From NCBI RefSeq assembly GCF_000298315.2, contig NZ_AEYE02000016.1, positions 31,807-95,806 on the forward strand: a stretch of DNA of 64,000 nt, read 5' to 3'. Made by a program: the position numbers and the translations under genes. How positions within the stretch are numbered: position 1 is the stretch's first letter; every line of letters begins with the position of its first letter. The notes under the pieces are model-generated. The model worked only from the letters and a program-made list of their open reading frames with translations. It did not search any database and was not told the origin of the DNA. Shown in pieces: positions 1-9,764 of this stretch. The stretch is from Rhizobium grahamii CCGE 502 (lineage in GTDB: Bacteria > Pseudomonadota > Alphaproteobacteria > Rhizobiales > Rhizobiaceae).

Positions 1-479
1 TGCAATAGGCCAGTGGCGATCACGAAGCCGAGGCTGAAGACCAGGGCGTTCTCGCCAAGTGGGAGTTCGGTACCGTGCGCGTAACCGTGGAAGATCGCAA
101 AGACCCCGACCAGGATCGCCGCCGCAAACAGCGGCGGGCGAGTTTCGGTCAGCACGGCTATCCCCAGCAGGACGCCCGACAGCGCGATGCCAATTTCAAC
201 ACCGGGCATCGGCACGCCGAGAAGGCCCAGAAAGCCGCCGAATGCCATGACGAGGGGAAACGTGATCGGCAGCATCCAGATGGCGGGCTTTCCCAACTGC
301 GCGCCCCACAGGCCAACGGCGATCATCGCCACGACGTGATCGAGCCCCGTGATCGGATGGAAAAACCCGGCGGCGAAGCCTGACACACCACCCGTCCCAA
401 CATCGGCTTCGGCGACGCCGGTTGACAAGAGCAGTGCCGTAACGACAAGGCCAATGCTGCGAAGCACACAGTGTTTCAT
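1..479 (-). CDS. HupE/UreJ-family membrane protein, partial (3' end off the window)
   Basis: Reading the minus strand from an ATG at 479 gives 159 residues that run off the window edge. Residues 1-25 form a signal peptide ending VAEA. The motif HPITGLDHVV at 41-50 is the metal-binding HxxxGxDH signature of HupE/UreJ proteins, which are small multi-helix membrane proteins associated with nickel or cobalt uptake. Further hydrophobic helices with conserved glycines and a second FHGYAHG motif follow. The ATG overlaps the stop codon of the upstream gene in an ATGA junction, so it is translationally coupled and is the last visible gene of the DUF3604 operon. The substrate is inferred from the family only. 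Confidence 0.85.
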   Translation of the reverse strand, partial: MKHCVLRSIGLVVTALLLSTGVAEADVGTGGVSGFAAGFFHPITGLDHVVAMIAVGLWGAQLGKPAIWMLPITFPLVMAFGGFLGLLGVPMPGVEIGIALSGVLLGIAVLTETRPPLFAAAILVGVFAIFHGYAHGTELPLGENALVFSLGFVIATGLL

Positions 480-1510
480 GCAACTCCCCCAAACATTACA
501 ACGATGCGATCAACGGTCCAGTAAGCTCCCAACATCCCCACCACGTAGGCGGGCATCAGTTCCAGGCCGCGCGGCAATCTGATTTCGATCGATTTCAGCG
601 CCGCGATCATCAGCAGGATCAGTCCCACGAAGGCCAACTGTCCCGCCTCAACGCCCAGATTGAACATCAGCAGGGCGAACGGGATGTCGCCTTGCGGCAA
701 GCCGAGCGACGTCAGTCCGCTCGCAAATCCGAAGCCATGCAGCAGCCCGAAGGCGAAGGAGACGATCCAAGGGTGGCGAATCGTGAAGCTCGTCTGTCCA
801 CGCCACACCCGGACGATCTCGGGTCCCAGAAACAAGATGGACAGGGCAATCATTGCGTTGAGCGGCAGCGCCGGAATCTCGACCTTGCCCAGCGTCGCGA
901 CCGCAAGCGTGATGGAATGGGCGACCGTGAAGGCGGTGATCGTCTTTACCAGCATCCATCTGGAGCGGACGATGAAGAGCAGACCGAAGACGAACAACAG
1001 ATGATCGATACCGAGAAGGATGTGCTGGAAGCCGCTCACGAAGTAGACCCTTGCCGCAGCCAGAGGGCTGCGCGTGGCGGCGAAGTCGATCCACGGTTCA
1101 GAGGGATGGATCATCGTCGTCTCGACAGTGCCGTCCAGCAGATGAACGCGGACCAGCACATCGGTGATCGTTGCCTGTAACCCGACGAATTCGACACGTT
1201 CACCTGCAAGACCACCGCCGTCTGTCTCGATCACCCGCGTTTGGACAAGCGAATCCGGAAGATCGCGCTCAGCCGGCCCCGTCACGTTGCGCACGCTCTC
1301 GGGAAACCGCAGGACGATGGGGAGCCGCATGCCTGACAGCATGGGCGTGCGCCAGACGACCTTGTAACGCTTTGCCGCCATTTCATCGATCTGCAGATAG
1401 GCGGGCCGTATCTCGTGGGCGACCGCGCTCGAGACGAACGCAACGGCTGCCACGACGACCCCAAACAGCAAACGCCAAAGCGACATGGGCAAGTGCAATC
1501 GAGCGCTCAT
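476..1510 (-). CDS. HupE/UreJ_2-type membrane protein with periplasmic N-terminal domain
   Basis: This is a 344-residue protein. A signal peptide (about 1-31) is followed by about 120 residues of beta-rich extracytoplasmic sequence, then a membrane part of five or six helices. The membrane part carries HILLGIDH at 163-170, AHSIT near 197 and LLHGFGFA near 257, the conserved metal-site histidines of the HupE/UreJ_2 family. Its start overlaps the stop of the parvulin gene (ATGA at 1507-1510) and its stop overlaps the next HupE-like gene. Two related permease-like proteins in series suggest a metal or small-ligand supply role for the secreted enzymes encoded nearby. That role is inference. Confidence 0.85.
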   Translation of the reverse strand: MSARLHLPMSLWRLLFGVVVAAVAFVSSAVAHEIRPAYLQIDEMAAKRYKVVWRTPMLSGMRLPIVLRFPESVRNVTGPAERDLPDSLVQTRVIETDGGGLAGERVEFVGLQATITDVLVRVHLLDGTVETTMIHPSEPWIDFAATRSPLAAARVYFVSGFQHILLGIDHLLFVFGLLFIVRSRWMLVKTITAFTVAHSITLAVATLGKVEIPALPLNAMIALSILFLGPEIVRVWRGQTSFTIRHPWIVSFAFGLLHGFGFASGLTSLGLPQGDIPFALLMFNLGVEAGQLAFVGLILLMIAALKSIEIRLPRGLELMPAYVVGMLGAYWTVDRIVVMFGGVA

Positions 1511-2451
1511 TGGGCTGACAACTCAATCTGGGCGCTCGCCCCTGCCGGCACCTCCAGGCCCCGCAGGTCGTCCGCGGTAACGGTGGGCAGGTTTACGACG
1601 TAGCGCGAACGCATCTCCTTCAGGGCGTTGCTCTTCACCTCTGCGTAGCGCTCGTCGAGCCATGCCGATTTGACGGCAGGAGCGACTTCCTCGAATGCAG
1701 GAACCCGTCCGGGCTCGATGGAATCGACCCATATAAGATGCCAACCGTAGCCGGACTGTACCGGTCCTTGCCACGATCCTGGTTTCAGGGTGAAGAGAGC
1801 CTTAGCAAAGTTCGGTCCGAGCTCCTTGGCCATTTGATCGGGCGTGGCGTCGCTGTAGTAGTTCCGGAACATGAACGGGTCGGCGACCGACGCAACTTCA
1901 GGGGAGCTGGCTGGTTTGCCAGAGATAGTCGGTATCGCGGCCACGGCGGCGTCGCGGGCGGCCTCGCCGTGCTTGTCAAACGAGAAGTATAGATGACGAA
2001 AGCTCAGGTGTGGGGAAAGCGCGAAGCGGTCTGAGCGTTTCGCATACCACGCCTCGAGTTGAGCATTATTTGGCTCGTCCAGACTCGCCAGGTCGGCGGC
2101 CAAGAAGTCCATTTTCTGGGCCAGTCTGCGCTTGATGATCTCATCGTCGCGATCAAGGCCAAGGGAGACGGCCTCGCGGAACAAAATCTCTTCGGTGACC
2201 TTCTGGTCCATGAGGCTTCGCATCTCATCCGGCGTGGGTGGTGGCCGGCCCTGCGCCAGCCAGGTCACCGCAAGCTGACGGACGTCATCCTTCGTCAGAT
2301 TGATTTTCTGCTGGTCGACGGCTTCCTCGGGTGCCGGGGTGAACAAGCGATAGCCACCAAACAGAACTACGCCGACAACGACGAAGTGCAGGAGCGGTTC
2401 GCTCAGAAGCCGCTGCCACTTCTTTTTCGGGACGTCGGACGGGACTGGCAT
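1507..2451 (-). CDS. Membrane-anchored parvulin-type peptidyl-prolyl isomerase
   Basis: The protein has 314 residues. A short basic N-terminus (KKKWQRLL) precedes one membrane helix at about 19-36, giving an anchor with the rest in the periplasm. A SurA/PrsA-like helical region precedes a PpiC-type rotamase domain at roughly 145-260, recognised from LSFRHLYFS, the aligned GSWQGPVQSGYGWHLIWVD segment and the following EEVAP helix. Such proteins help exported proteins fold. Coupled to HupE/UreJ genes and downstream of a large secreted metalloprotein gene, it probably serves the enzymes of this locus. The isomerase assignment is good; its client is inferred. Confidence 0.85.
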   Translation of the reverse strand: MPVPSDVPKKKWQRLLSEPLLHFVVVGVVLFGGYRLFTPAPEEAVDQQKINLTKDDVRQLAVTWLAQGRPPPTPDEMRSLMDQKVTEEILFREAVSLGLDRDDEIIKRRLAQKMDFLAADLASLDEPNNAQLEAWYAKRSDRFALSPHLSFRHLYFSFDKHGEAARDAAVAAIPTISGKPASSPEVASVADPFMFRNYYSDATPDQMAKELGPNFAKALFTLKPGSWQGPVQSGYGWHLIWVDSIEPGRVPAFEEVAPAVKSAWLDERYAEVKSNALKEMRSRYVVNLPTVTADDLRGLEVPAGASAQIELSAQ

Positions 2452-2459
2452 AGGGACAC

Positions 2460-3641
2460 CTATTGTCGTTGATCAGCAGAAGGACCCAAAGCTGCCTGAG
2501 CGGTGGTCAGCGGACTGCGTTTGAGATAGCTGAGGATGGCAAACTGCTCGGCGGGATCGCGGACCGCCTTAGATCTGATGATGGCGACGTAGTCCGCGGT
2601 CGCATCCCACGCCTCCCAGTCCGCCAGTTCCGTGGCGACGAACCCGGCCATCGGCTTGCGTATCTCAATGAAGTTGCGATAGGCCTCGATCACCCGCTGC
2701 CGGGGGATGGTGCCGTCGGCACCGCCATGCACGCTCAATGCGAGAAGAGCCGCCTGGATTTCCGGCAGGGTCCGCTGGCGATCGGCGAAGAAGGTTGTCT
2801 CCAGCCAGTCGACGCGGCTTGCACCCCGCAATTCCAGATCGGCGGCCAGCAAAGCCGAAAGGTTGGTCGCGTCCCGTGTCTTCAACGCCGTGTCGATTTG
2901 CTGTTCAAGCGCGACGGCTGTATCAGGACCGCCTGCGATACCCAGCAGCAACGTGTAGGCCGGACGTCGAGAAGCCAATGTCGAATCATTGGTCCAGGTC
3001 ACTAGTTTGGCTGGATCGAGCTGTGGCTTGAGCAGCCGGGTCACGCCGTAAGGCGCTCGCGACAGCTCGCCATATGCGATCTCGGCTACCAAAGGTTCAG
3101 GGCTTTCAAGTTGCGACGCGACGACGACAATCCGTTCCCGCCATTCGTCGTCCGTCAGATACGAGGATGTGAGGGTCAGTTGTGGCCAAATTCTCTTCGG
3201 CGTCGCTGCGCTTTGCTTCGTCTGCGCGAGTTGTCGTAGCCACCCGGCGAAGTCGACCGGCATTGCGCCCAAGCTCGTCCATTTCTCGGAAACCGTGTCG
3301 TGAAGGAGAAGCAAGGGCCTATTGTCGAGTTTCGCCACCTCTCCATCCGCGACAGTCAGACCGTCGACCGACATCACCGCCACGGCGACTGGCGTGACCA
3401 GTCCGGGCTGCACGAGGACATCGCCGACAGTTCCGTTCCCCTTGACAATTTTCATGACACGGAACCGACCTTGCCCATCCAGGGGAGTGGCTAGCACCGC
3501 CTGGTCTGCGGCGTCGATCTTCTGGCCCGGCGTCACCGCCAGCCCCGAGAAGCAGATGGCACAGGCCTGCGCATTTCCAGCGAAGGCCAGGATCACACTG
3601 CCTATGCTCAAAAGCAGCCGTACGAATGCCTTCGCTACCAT
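2460..3641 (-). CDS. Secreted protein of unknown function
   Basis: I do not recognise a named domain. The ATG at 3641 is preferred because GGAGA lies at good spacing, while ATGs at 3653 and 3677 add a non-signal-like extension. The resulting 393-residue protein begins with a signal peptide ending near GNAQA, followed by a CAICFSG motif (CxxC). The first 150 residues look beta-rich; the rest is helical, and segments such as EIAYGELSRAPYG and RRPAYTLLLGIAGG look like irregular HEAT-type helices. It lies 8 bases upstream of the parvulin gene in the same operon. Given the context it could be a periplasmic scaffold, but no function can be assigned. Confidence 0.75.
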   Translation of the reverse strand: MVAKAFVRLLLSIGSVILAFAGNAQACAICFSGLAVTPGQKIDAADQAVLATPLDGQGRFRVMKIVKGNGTVGDVLVQPGLVTPVAVAVMSVDGLTVADGEVAKLDNRPLLLLHDTVSEKWTSLGAMPVDFAGWLRQLAQTKQSAATPKRIWPQLTLTSSYLTDDEWRERIVVVASQLESPEPLVAEIAYGELSRAPYGVTRLLKPQLDPAKLVTWTNDSTLASRRPAYTLLLGIAGGPDTAVALEQQIDTALKTRDATNLSALLAADLELRGASRVDWLETTFFADRQRTLPEIQAALLALSVHGGADGTIPRQRVIEAYRNFIEIRKPMAGFVATELADWEAWDATADYVAIIRSKAVRDPAEQFAILSYLKRSPLTTAQAALGPSADQRQ

Positions 3642-3718
3642 GGGACTCTCCATTACCCTCGGCCAGCCCTCCAACATCGGCCGACGACCATCGGCGCGCA
3701 GTCAATAGAGCTTCCAGT

Positions 3719-5962
3719 TCAGAATGGTGCCTTCTGCGGGGTCAAGGGATCGAGCATACGCGGCGTCGGCACGACTTCGTAGTTCGCGAAGCCGAACTCG
3801 TTGCTGCGGGCGGCGTAGTATTTGTCGCCTAGCTTGTAGACGGTTGCCTCATACGGAGCGTTATTGAGGGTCGTGATGATGGCCCCGTCCTTGATGGCGT
3901 AGGCGGTACCCTGCCCCGTCAGGCCCCCGTGTAATACGTCCCCGATCTCGCTGGGCTTCGGGATCGCTCCGTTGACGTTGCCGACGAGGCGCTGGCCCGA
4001 TGTGGTCCAGGCGATGTTGAAAACTTCCCCTGTGACGTTGTTGCGAACCCAGCTCGACTTGCCGACGACGAGGTCGGTGAGGGCTTTGGTATCAAGCGCC
4101 ATCGCACCTTGCTGCTTCAGATCCGCAACGGTCGTGCCCTTGTCGGCGGCAGCCCGCAGGTCCTTAGTCGGCGTATACCAAATCGGCGAACTCCACGCGC
4201 GTTCCTGAACGGTCGCGGCAACATTGTCGGGGGGCGCAATGCCCAGCTCCTTTGCCTGGATCGTGGTCCAGCGAGGTGTCGGGATTTCGAGAGTACGCAG
4301 ATAGTAGAAGGCGTCGAGGCTCGGATCGAATTCAGGGTCCGTCCAGGAACCCTTCAATTCAACGGCGCCGATGGTGTTGGTGTAGCTTGCATCGGAGATG
4401 TTCACTGTGCTGCCGATCGGCGGGACGATTCCGGTGAATTCATCGGGCGTACGGTTCCCAGCCCAGGCGACGTCGTAGACCTTCTCGAAGCTCTGGCCAT
4501 GCTTCGACCAGCCCTTGACGATCTGGATTCGGTCGAGATTGCCGGAGGTCGGGTCCTTCACCGCCCAGACGGCAAAGGACGGCGCTTTGGCTTCACCCAG
4601 CGGAGGCAGGTCGCCGCCCATCGGCACCCCGCTCGCATATGCGGTCTTCACCCAATCTTGTTTGGCAACATTGGTTGCGTTGGCGCCCCCGAAGAAGCGG
4701 ACCTTGATGTGCGGACCGCTGGTGGCAAAGGTCTCCTTGCGCTGCATGGCGTCGAAGAGTGACGCTCGGGTATTTTCTTCGGCCCAGACGCCCGTGAGGC
4801 CTGCGGGGTTTTCAAGCCGGACATCGAGACCTGCGAAAACGTAGCCCGACATGCGCTGCTTTATGTCGCCGTCATTGCGCGCATGGCCGCCGTAGAAATT
4901 GTCTTGACGATAAGGCACGCCGGTATTGTGAGAGTCCGATCCGCCGACGAATCCAGTCTTGTAGGGGTTGAACCCTTTCGCTTGCGCCATCGCCAGGCCA
5001 TCCTTGAGCGCCTGTCTGATGTAACTGCCGGAGACGGTCGGGAAGCGGCCTGCCGGATCGCCGAGGAGGTAGGTGAGGATTTCGAAGTTGGCGAACTCGT
5101 CGTTGGGAGACAGGGTCGGGTGAGTCTCGGACGCTCCCTTGATTTGCTTGATCTCGCTCAGCCGCTCGTTGCGATCGCGCGATGCTGCCCAGGCGGCGTC
5201 AATGGGGCGCCCCTTCTCATCGACATCGGTCGGAAACATATGGCCGTCAGAGAGATTGGCATTGTGGGAGATTGCCAGAAGGTCGTTGCCTGCCTTGCGC
5301 TGTCCATCCATCCAGTTCCAAAGGTCAGATGGGTCGCTTGAATCGATCGAACTGTAAGGTGCCTCCGGGACTTTGGCGCAATCACGGAAAAAGACATTGC
5401 GGTGCATGTTGCGGTTGTTCGGCGTCGACGTCCACTCATAGGAGCAGAAAGCCGTAAACTTACCGGGTTCGTTGGCCTGGTCGGCCATGTCGATGTTCTG
5501 CTTCCAGACGGAACCAGCCACCTCGGGCGATATGAGCTCCTTGATCGGATCCTTGTCGACGATCGTACCTCCCAACCAGAGGTAAATCCGTGTGATGTCT
5601 GCCGGGTCTTTGACGATCAGCTTCTGCGCGATCGGAAGCTTGCTGATGGCTGAACCTGGCGTGTTGGCAAGCGCGACGGTTCCAACATACTCGGAATGAT
5701 CGGTGACACCCATCCAGTCAAGCGGCGTGTCGATCTTGATGTCATATCCGAGTGGATGCTTGATTGTCTCGCCCTTGGCGTATCTGTACGCGTCGGCTGG
5801 CGTGCTCTTCGTGTTGCCGAAGATGTAGGCGTCAAACGACCACCCGGTGTGGACGTGCGTTTCGCCGAAATAGGCCTGCCTTTCCTGTGCCGATGCCGCA
5901 ACGACTGAGACCATTAGAATGGTTGACGACAGCAACAAAGTCAGTTGGTTCGATCCGCTCAT
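3719..5962 (-). CDS. Secreted DUF3604 (PHP-like) metallohydrolase
   Basis: This 747-residue protein carries a signal peptide cleaved near ASAQE. The metal-site motifs of the DUF3604/PHP-like fold are visible: GETHVHTGWSFD at 33-44, VTDHSEY near 87, SHNANLSDG in the middle, and GGSDSHNTG near 342. DUF3604 proteins are poorly characterised secreted metalloenzymes, often encoded beside sulfatases and HupE/UreJ genes. It is the first gene of a five-gene minus-strand operon and is transcribed away from the TPR regulator-like gene at 6398. The reaction is unknown; a phosphoesterase-like hydrolysis is the usual guess from the PHP fold. Confidence 0.88.
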   Translation of the reverse strand: MSGSNQLTLLLSSTILMVSVVAASAQERQAYFGETHVHTGWSFDAYIFGNTKSTPADAYRYAKGETIKHPLGYDIKIDTPLDWMGVTDHSEYVGTVALANTPGSAISKLPIAQKLIVKDPADITRIYLWLGGTIVDKDPIKELISPEVAGSVWKQNIDMADQANEPGKFTAFCSYEWTSTPNNRNMHRNVFFRDCAKVPEAPYSSIDSSDPSDLWNWMDGQRKAGNDLLAISHNANLSDGHMFPTDVDEKGRPIDAAWAASRDRNERLSEIKQIKGASETHPTLSPNDEFANFEILTYLLGDPAGRFPTVSGSYIRQALKDGLAMAQAKGFNPYKTGFVGGSDSHNTGVPYRQDNFYGGHARNDGDIKQRMSGYVFAGLDVRLENPAGLTGVWAEENTRASLFDAMQRKETFATSGPHIKVRFFGGANATNVAKQDWVKTAYASGVPMGGDLPPLGEAKAPSFAVWAVKDPTSGNLDRIQIVKGWSKHGQSFEKVYDVAWAGNRTPDEFTGIVPPIGSTVNISDASYTNTIGAVELKGSWTDPEFDPSLDAFYYLRTLEIPTPRWTTIQAKELGIAPPDNVAATVQERAWSSPIWYTPTKDLRAAADKGTTVADLKQQGAMALDTKALTDLVVGKSSWVRNNVTGEVFNIAWTTSGQRLVGNVNGAIPKPSEIGDVLHGGLTGQGTAYAIKDGAIITTLNNAPYEATVYKLGDKYYAARSNEFGFANYEVVPTPRMLDPLTPQKAPF

Positions 5963-6397
5963 TCTAGCAATCCTTTATCGATGGGGTGCGGGTATCCCTC
6001 GGGTCAAGCGAATGTCTGTGAACTTCCTCGATCTCGGTCGCGCGCCACGCCTTGGTGAGAACGCCTGCAGCAACCCCAGCAACGAGGCCGATCTCTGAAG
6101 AGTCATGATGTCCCATTGCGCCGCAACTCCCTCCGAGCGGCATTGGGCCGTAGTGCGTATCGTGAGCAGAGATCGGAAATCCGCAAGTATGTAACTGTAA
6201 CCTACGGCGTATGGCGTCCGTAGTTGCTGTCACGCGTCGGAGTTGTATGACAACATTGACCGGGACTGCGGGCGTGCGAGGTCCCAGTGCAAGAACTGCG
6301 TGCACAAAAGGTTTATCTTCGTGGACGACGAGCAGGTTCTGCAGTAAGTTACATTCAGCGCATGTAATAAAATTTCTGATAGAAGCGTCCCTCAAGA
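5963..6397. promoter_or_regulatory. Divergent intergenic region
   Basis: This 435-base gap separates the minus-strand DUF3604 operon from the plus-strand TPR gene, so both promoters must lie here. I see no convincing gene. An A/T-richer stretch just before 6398 (around 6350-6385) is the best place for the plus-strand promoter. Several inverted GTAACNGTAAC-like words occur near 6185-6200, but I could not define an operator. Confidence 0.4.
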
Positions 6398-8224
6398 GTG
6401 GGTGAGGAGCTAGCCTTGCAGAACGAACTGTCACCGGGGGCCGGTGCTGCGCCCCTGCTCTCGCGCGCCGCGCCGAGCGCTGAAGATGTTCGCACTCAGC
6501 TTCAACGCATCATTACCAGTCCTGAATTTCCGCCCTCGGGGCGGGGTGGAGCATTTCTCACATATGTGGTGGAGGAGACACTTGCGGGTCGCGCCGATCG
6601 GATCAAGGGCTACTCCGTTGCGGTCGAAGTATTCAAGCGCGATGCGGGTTTCACGCAAGACGACCCGGTGGTGCGCATTGAGGCCGGCCGGCTGCGGCGA
6701 ATACTGGAGCGCTATTATCTCGTTGCTGGTCAAAGTGACCCTATCAGGATCGACATTCCCAAGGGTGGCTATGTTCCCGCAATAGGATGGAATGATCCCA
6801 CGCCGGATACGCAAATCAGGCCGGTGGTTGACGACGGCTCGACGGCAACCCGGCCGCGACGCCTCTTTACACGGGGATGGCTGATCCTCCCACTGCTGCT
6901 TGTTTTCGCGGCGGGAAGCATCCTGTCAGCCTGGTTCTTCCCTATTCCATGGTTTGGGGGACCAGCATCTGACGAGCCCACACTCGCCATCGCCCAGTTT
7001 GCCAATCTTGGAGAAGGCCCGCGCGCAGAAAGCTATACGCTGGGGCTGACCGAGGAATTGTTGACCGCCCTGCCGCGGTTCAAGGAAATCAAGGTGTTCG
7101 GGCGAGCAACATCGAAATCCTTGAGCCCAGAAGCCGGGACGTCCCTGGTGCAGACCGACCTGGGCACACGCTTTCTGCTTGGAGGAGGTGTTCGCGTTTC
7201 CGGCGATCTTGTGCGTGTCACGGCGCGGCTCGTCGACACCCAAAGCGGGGAGATCCTGTGGTCCCAGATTTACGAGGACAATATTCGAACGCGCGATCAG
7301 TTCACGATCCAGGCGGATATCGCCAATCAGGTTGCATCCGCCGTAGCGCAGCCCTATGGCATCATCGCGCAGGTGGAAGCCGCCAATCGACCACCCGACG
7401 ATCTTGGCATTCAGGCATGTATGTTGGCCTTCTACGGCTATCGAGCCGAATTGAGTGCCGAGCGGCATGCAGCGGTGCGCGCTTGCCTCGAAACTGCTGT
7501 GGCCGACCATCCCACTTTCGCGACCGGGTGGGCGATGCTCTCCATGGTTTATCTCGACGAGAGCCGTTTCAAGTTCAACACCAGGAACGACGCCTCGACG
7601 CCGATCGAACGCAGTCTTCAGGCGGCCCGTCGTGCCGTGCAACAGGATGTGAACAACACCCGCGGCCTGCAGGCTCTGATGACTGCATTGTTCTTCAGCA
7701 ATCAGGTTCCAGAGGCACTCAAAGTCGGTCAACAAGCGTTGGACATCAATCCGAACGACACCGAGCTGTTGGGAGAATTTGGAACTCGCGTCGCGATGAG
7801 CGGGCAGTGGCGACGTGGAGCCGATCTGCTGGATCGGGCCCTGGCGCTTAATCCTGGCGGAGGTGGCTATTATCACGGGACACGAGCGCTGGCGGCCTAC
7901 ATGCTTAACGATACCGAGACCGCCCTGATCGAGATCAAGAACGCGGATCTGCAGAAATTTCCGCTATATCACGCCGTCGCTGCCGTCATCTATGTTAACG
8001 CCGGAATGACCGACGACGCCCGTCGCGAGGCCACGCTGTTCAACCAGTTGCGCCCTGACTTCATCCCGAACATCGTTGCCGAACTGAAATCGCGCAATTT
8101 CCAACCCGCGGATCGGGCCCGATTGATTGCGGATATCCGAAAGGCAGGATTGCCCGCCGCGGACGAGGTGGCGTCGACAATGATGCTTCCGACAGATTCC
8201 TCGGCCACCCTTCAACCCCGCTGA
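6398..8224 (+). CDS. Membrane-anchored TolB/FlgO-like TPR protein with cytosolic N-terminal domain
   Basis: The protein has about 608 residues. Residues 20-130 form a compact domain (GGAFLTYVVEETL, RIKGYSVAVEVFKRD, RIEAGRLRRILERYY) typical of the N-terminus of large bacterial cyclase- and TPR-type signalling proteins. One membrane helix lies at about 154-176. A FlgO/TolB-like alpha/beta domain follows (IAQFANLGEG, LTEELLTALPRF, GGGVRVSGDLVRVTARLVD), and then TPR-like repeats to the end. A GTG at 6398 gives the full frame, but GGTGAGGAG just before a TTG at 6416 may mark the true start. It lies at the divergent promoter and may sense or regulate the exported system; that is inference. Confidence 0.8.
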   Translation: MGEELALQNELSPGAGAAPLLSRAAPSAEDVRTQLQRIITSPEFPPSGRGGAFLTYVVEETLAGRADRIKGYSVAVEVFKRDAGFTQDDPVVRIEAGRLRRILERYYLVAGQSDPIRIDIPKGGYVPAIGWNDPTPDTQIRPVVDDGSTATRPRRLFTRGWLILPLLLVFAAGSILSAWFFPIPWFGGPASDEPTLAIAQFANLGEGPRAESYTLGLTEELLTALPRFKEIKVFGRATSKSLSPEAGTSLVQTDLGTRFLLGGGVRVSGDLVRVTARLVDTQSGEILWSQIYEDNIRTRDQFTIQADIANQVASAVAQPYGIIAQVEAANRPPDDLGIQACMLAFYGYRAELSAERHAAVRACLETAVADHPTFATGWAMLSMVYLDESRFKFNTRNDASTPIERSLQAARRAVQQDVNNTRGLQALMTALFFSNQVPEALKVGQQALDINPNDTELLGEFGTRVAMSGQWRRGADLLDRALALNPGGGGYYHGTRALAAYMLNDTETALIEIKNADLQKFPLYHAVAAVIYVNAGMTDDARREATLFNQLRPDFIPNIVAELKSRNFQPADRARLIADIRKAGLPAADEVASTMMLPTDSSATLQPR

Positions 8225-8353
8225 TAATGTGGCGGATTGGCCACAACGCCAAGCAGATACGGTACAGAACATACCCGATGTTACGCGACCGGGACCAGGT
8301 CCTTCATGTATCCATCGAGGGACTGGTGATGAACATCTGGAAGAGGGCGATCG

Positions 8354-9661
8354 GTGGGCAGCCATAATAGCGTTGCGTGGGCGTCGGCACGAACGGGCTG
8401 GCTCCGTTGGCTTATACTGTTTTGTGTGCTCCTGGCCCTGCCGGCGTGTGGTGGCCATCCGAAAGATGTGCTGACCCCGGTGGCCAATACGTCTCCGCAG
8501 TCGCCGAAAGTGGACATGCTGATCGCCACGACCCGCACCCGTTCGACCGTGCCAGGCGAGATGTTTAATGGAGAACGTGCGCGGACCCCGGCCTTCGCCG
8601 ACATGACGATCTCCATTCCACCGAGCAAAGTTCGCAAGGAAGGAGAAGTCGCCTGGCCGAAGCGATTGCCGTCCAATCCGGCGACCGACTTTGCCACCAT
8701 CAGGGCCGACGACTTAAACATTGACGAAGCCAAGAAATGGTTGAGCGCAAACGTCAGAAGGACACCAGACGGAAGCGTGCTGGTCTTCATTCACGGCTTC
8801 AACAACCGGTTCGAGGATGCGGTCTACCGCTTCGCGCAGATCGTGCATGACTCCGGCGTCCATAGCGCACCCGTCCTGGTGACATGGCCCTCGCGTGGCA
8901 GCCTGCTTGCCTACGGCTATGACCGTGAAAGCACAAACTACACACGCAACGCGCTTGAGACGCTGTTCCAGTATCTGGCGAAAGATCCCGAGGTGAAGGA
9001 GGTGTCGATCCTTGCCCATTCGATGGGCAACTGGCTGGCACTGGAATCGTTGCGCCAGATGGCGATCCGCAACGGGCGCCTGCCCGAGAAGTTCAAGAAC
9101 GTCATGCTCGCGGCGCCCGACGTCGACGTTGATGTCTTCAGCCAGCAGATCGTCGACATGGGCAAGCAGCACCCGCAGTTCACACTCTTCGTATCCCGAG
9201 ACGACAAGGCGCTGGCGTTTTCGCGTCGCGTCTGGGGTGACGTCTCAAGACTTGGTGCCATCGATCCGGAGCAAGCGCCCTACAAGAAGGATCTGGAAGA
9301 CAACAAGATCATGGTCGTCGACCTCACCAAGATCAAATCCGGCGACAGCATGAACCACGGCAAGTTCGCGGAATCGCCTGAGATCGTCCAGCTTATCGGC
9401 CAGCGCATCTCCGAGGGACAGACGCTGACCGATAGCCACGTCGGACTGGGCGACCAGATTCTCGTTGCAACGACGGGGGCTGCAACTGCGGCCGGCAACG
9501 TCGCTGGCCTTGTTCTCGCCGCACCGGTTGCCGTGGTCGATCAGGACACCCGCGAGAATTACGCAACCCATGTCGGAAGCCTGGCGGGTGCAGGCCACAC
9601 ACAGTCGCCCGCGCCCAAGAATTGCGATCAAACCCGACCGACGCCGAGCTGCAAACACTGA
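8354..9661 (+). CDS. Alpha/beta-hydrolase lipoprotein (DUF900 type)
   Basis: This is a 435-residue protein starting at GTG 8354, with AGAGGG upstream. A signal peptide ends in a lipobox LPAC with Cys32, so it is probably a lipoprotein. The hydrolase core shows the oxyanion-hole motif FIHGFNN near 145 and the nucleophile elbow AHSMGN near 221, followed by APDVDVD (acid) and a later histidine (MNHGKFAESP), as in the DUF900 esterase-like family. Substrates of this family are unknown. It follows the TPR gene by 129 bases in the same direction. The C-terminal 60 residues after the fold are low in conserved features. Confidence 0.85.
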   Translation: MGSHNSVAWASARTGWLRWLILFCVLLALPACGGHPKDVLTPVANTSPQSPKVDMLIATTRTRSTVPGEMFNGERARTPAFADMTISIPPSKVRKEGEVAWPKRLPSNPATDFATIRADDLNIDEAKKWLSANVRRTPDGSVLVFIHGFNNRFEDAVYRFAQIVHDSGVHSAPVLVTWPSRGSLLAYGYDRESTNYTRNALETLFQYLAKDPEVKEVSILAHSMGNWLALESLRQMAIRNGRLPEKFKNVMLAAPDVDVDVFSQQIVDMGKQHPQFTLFVSRDDKALAFSRRVWGDVSRLGAIDPEQAPYKKDLEDNKIMVVDLTKIKSGDSMNHGKFAESPEIVQLIGQRISEGQTLTDSHVGLGDQILVATTGAATAAGNVAGLVLAAPVAVVDQDTRENYATHVGSLAGAGHTQSPAPKNCDQTRPTPSCKH

Positions 9662-9764
9662 TTTCGCGAATAGAGGACTGCAACTACATGGCCATAAAGA
9701 GCTTTCTGCAGCATGATTTCGATAGAGACAAAGACCGCGATCGGGGCAATTCCGTCTAAAGCAG

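Noticed and set aside
5964-6434. A 156-codon minus-strand frame in the divergent intergenic region
   Set aside because: No ribosome site, no recognisable motif, and it runs through the start of the TPR gene.
6926-7876. A 316-codon minus-strand frame
   Set aside because: Antisense to the TPR/TolB-like protein and without a domain.
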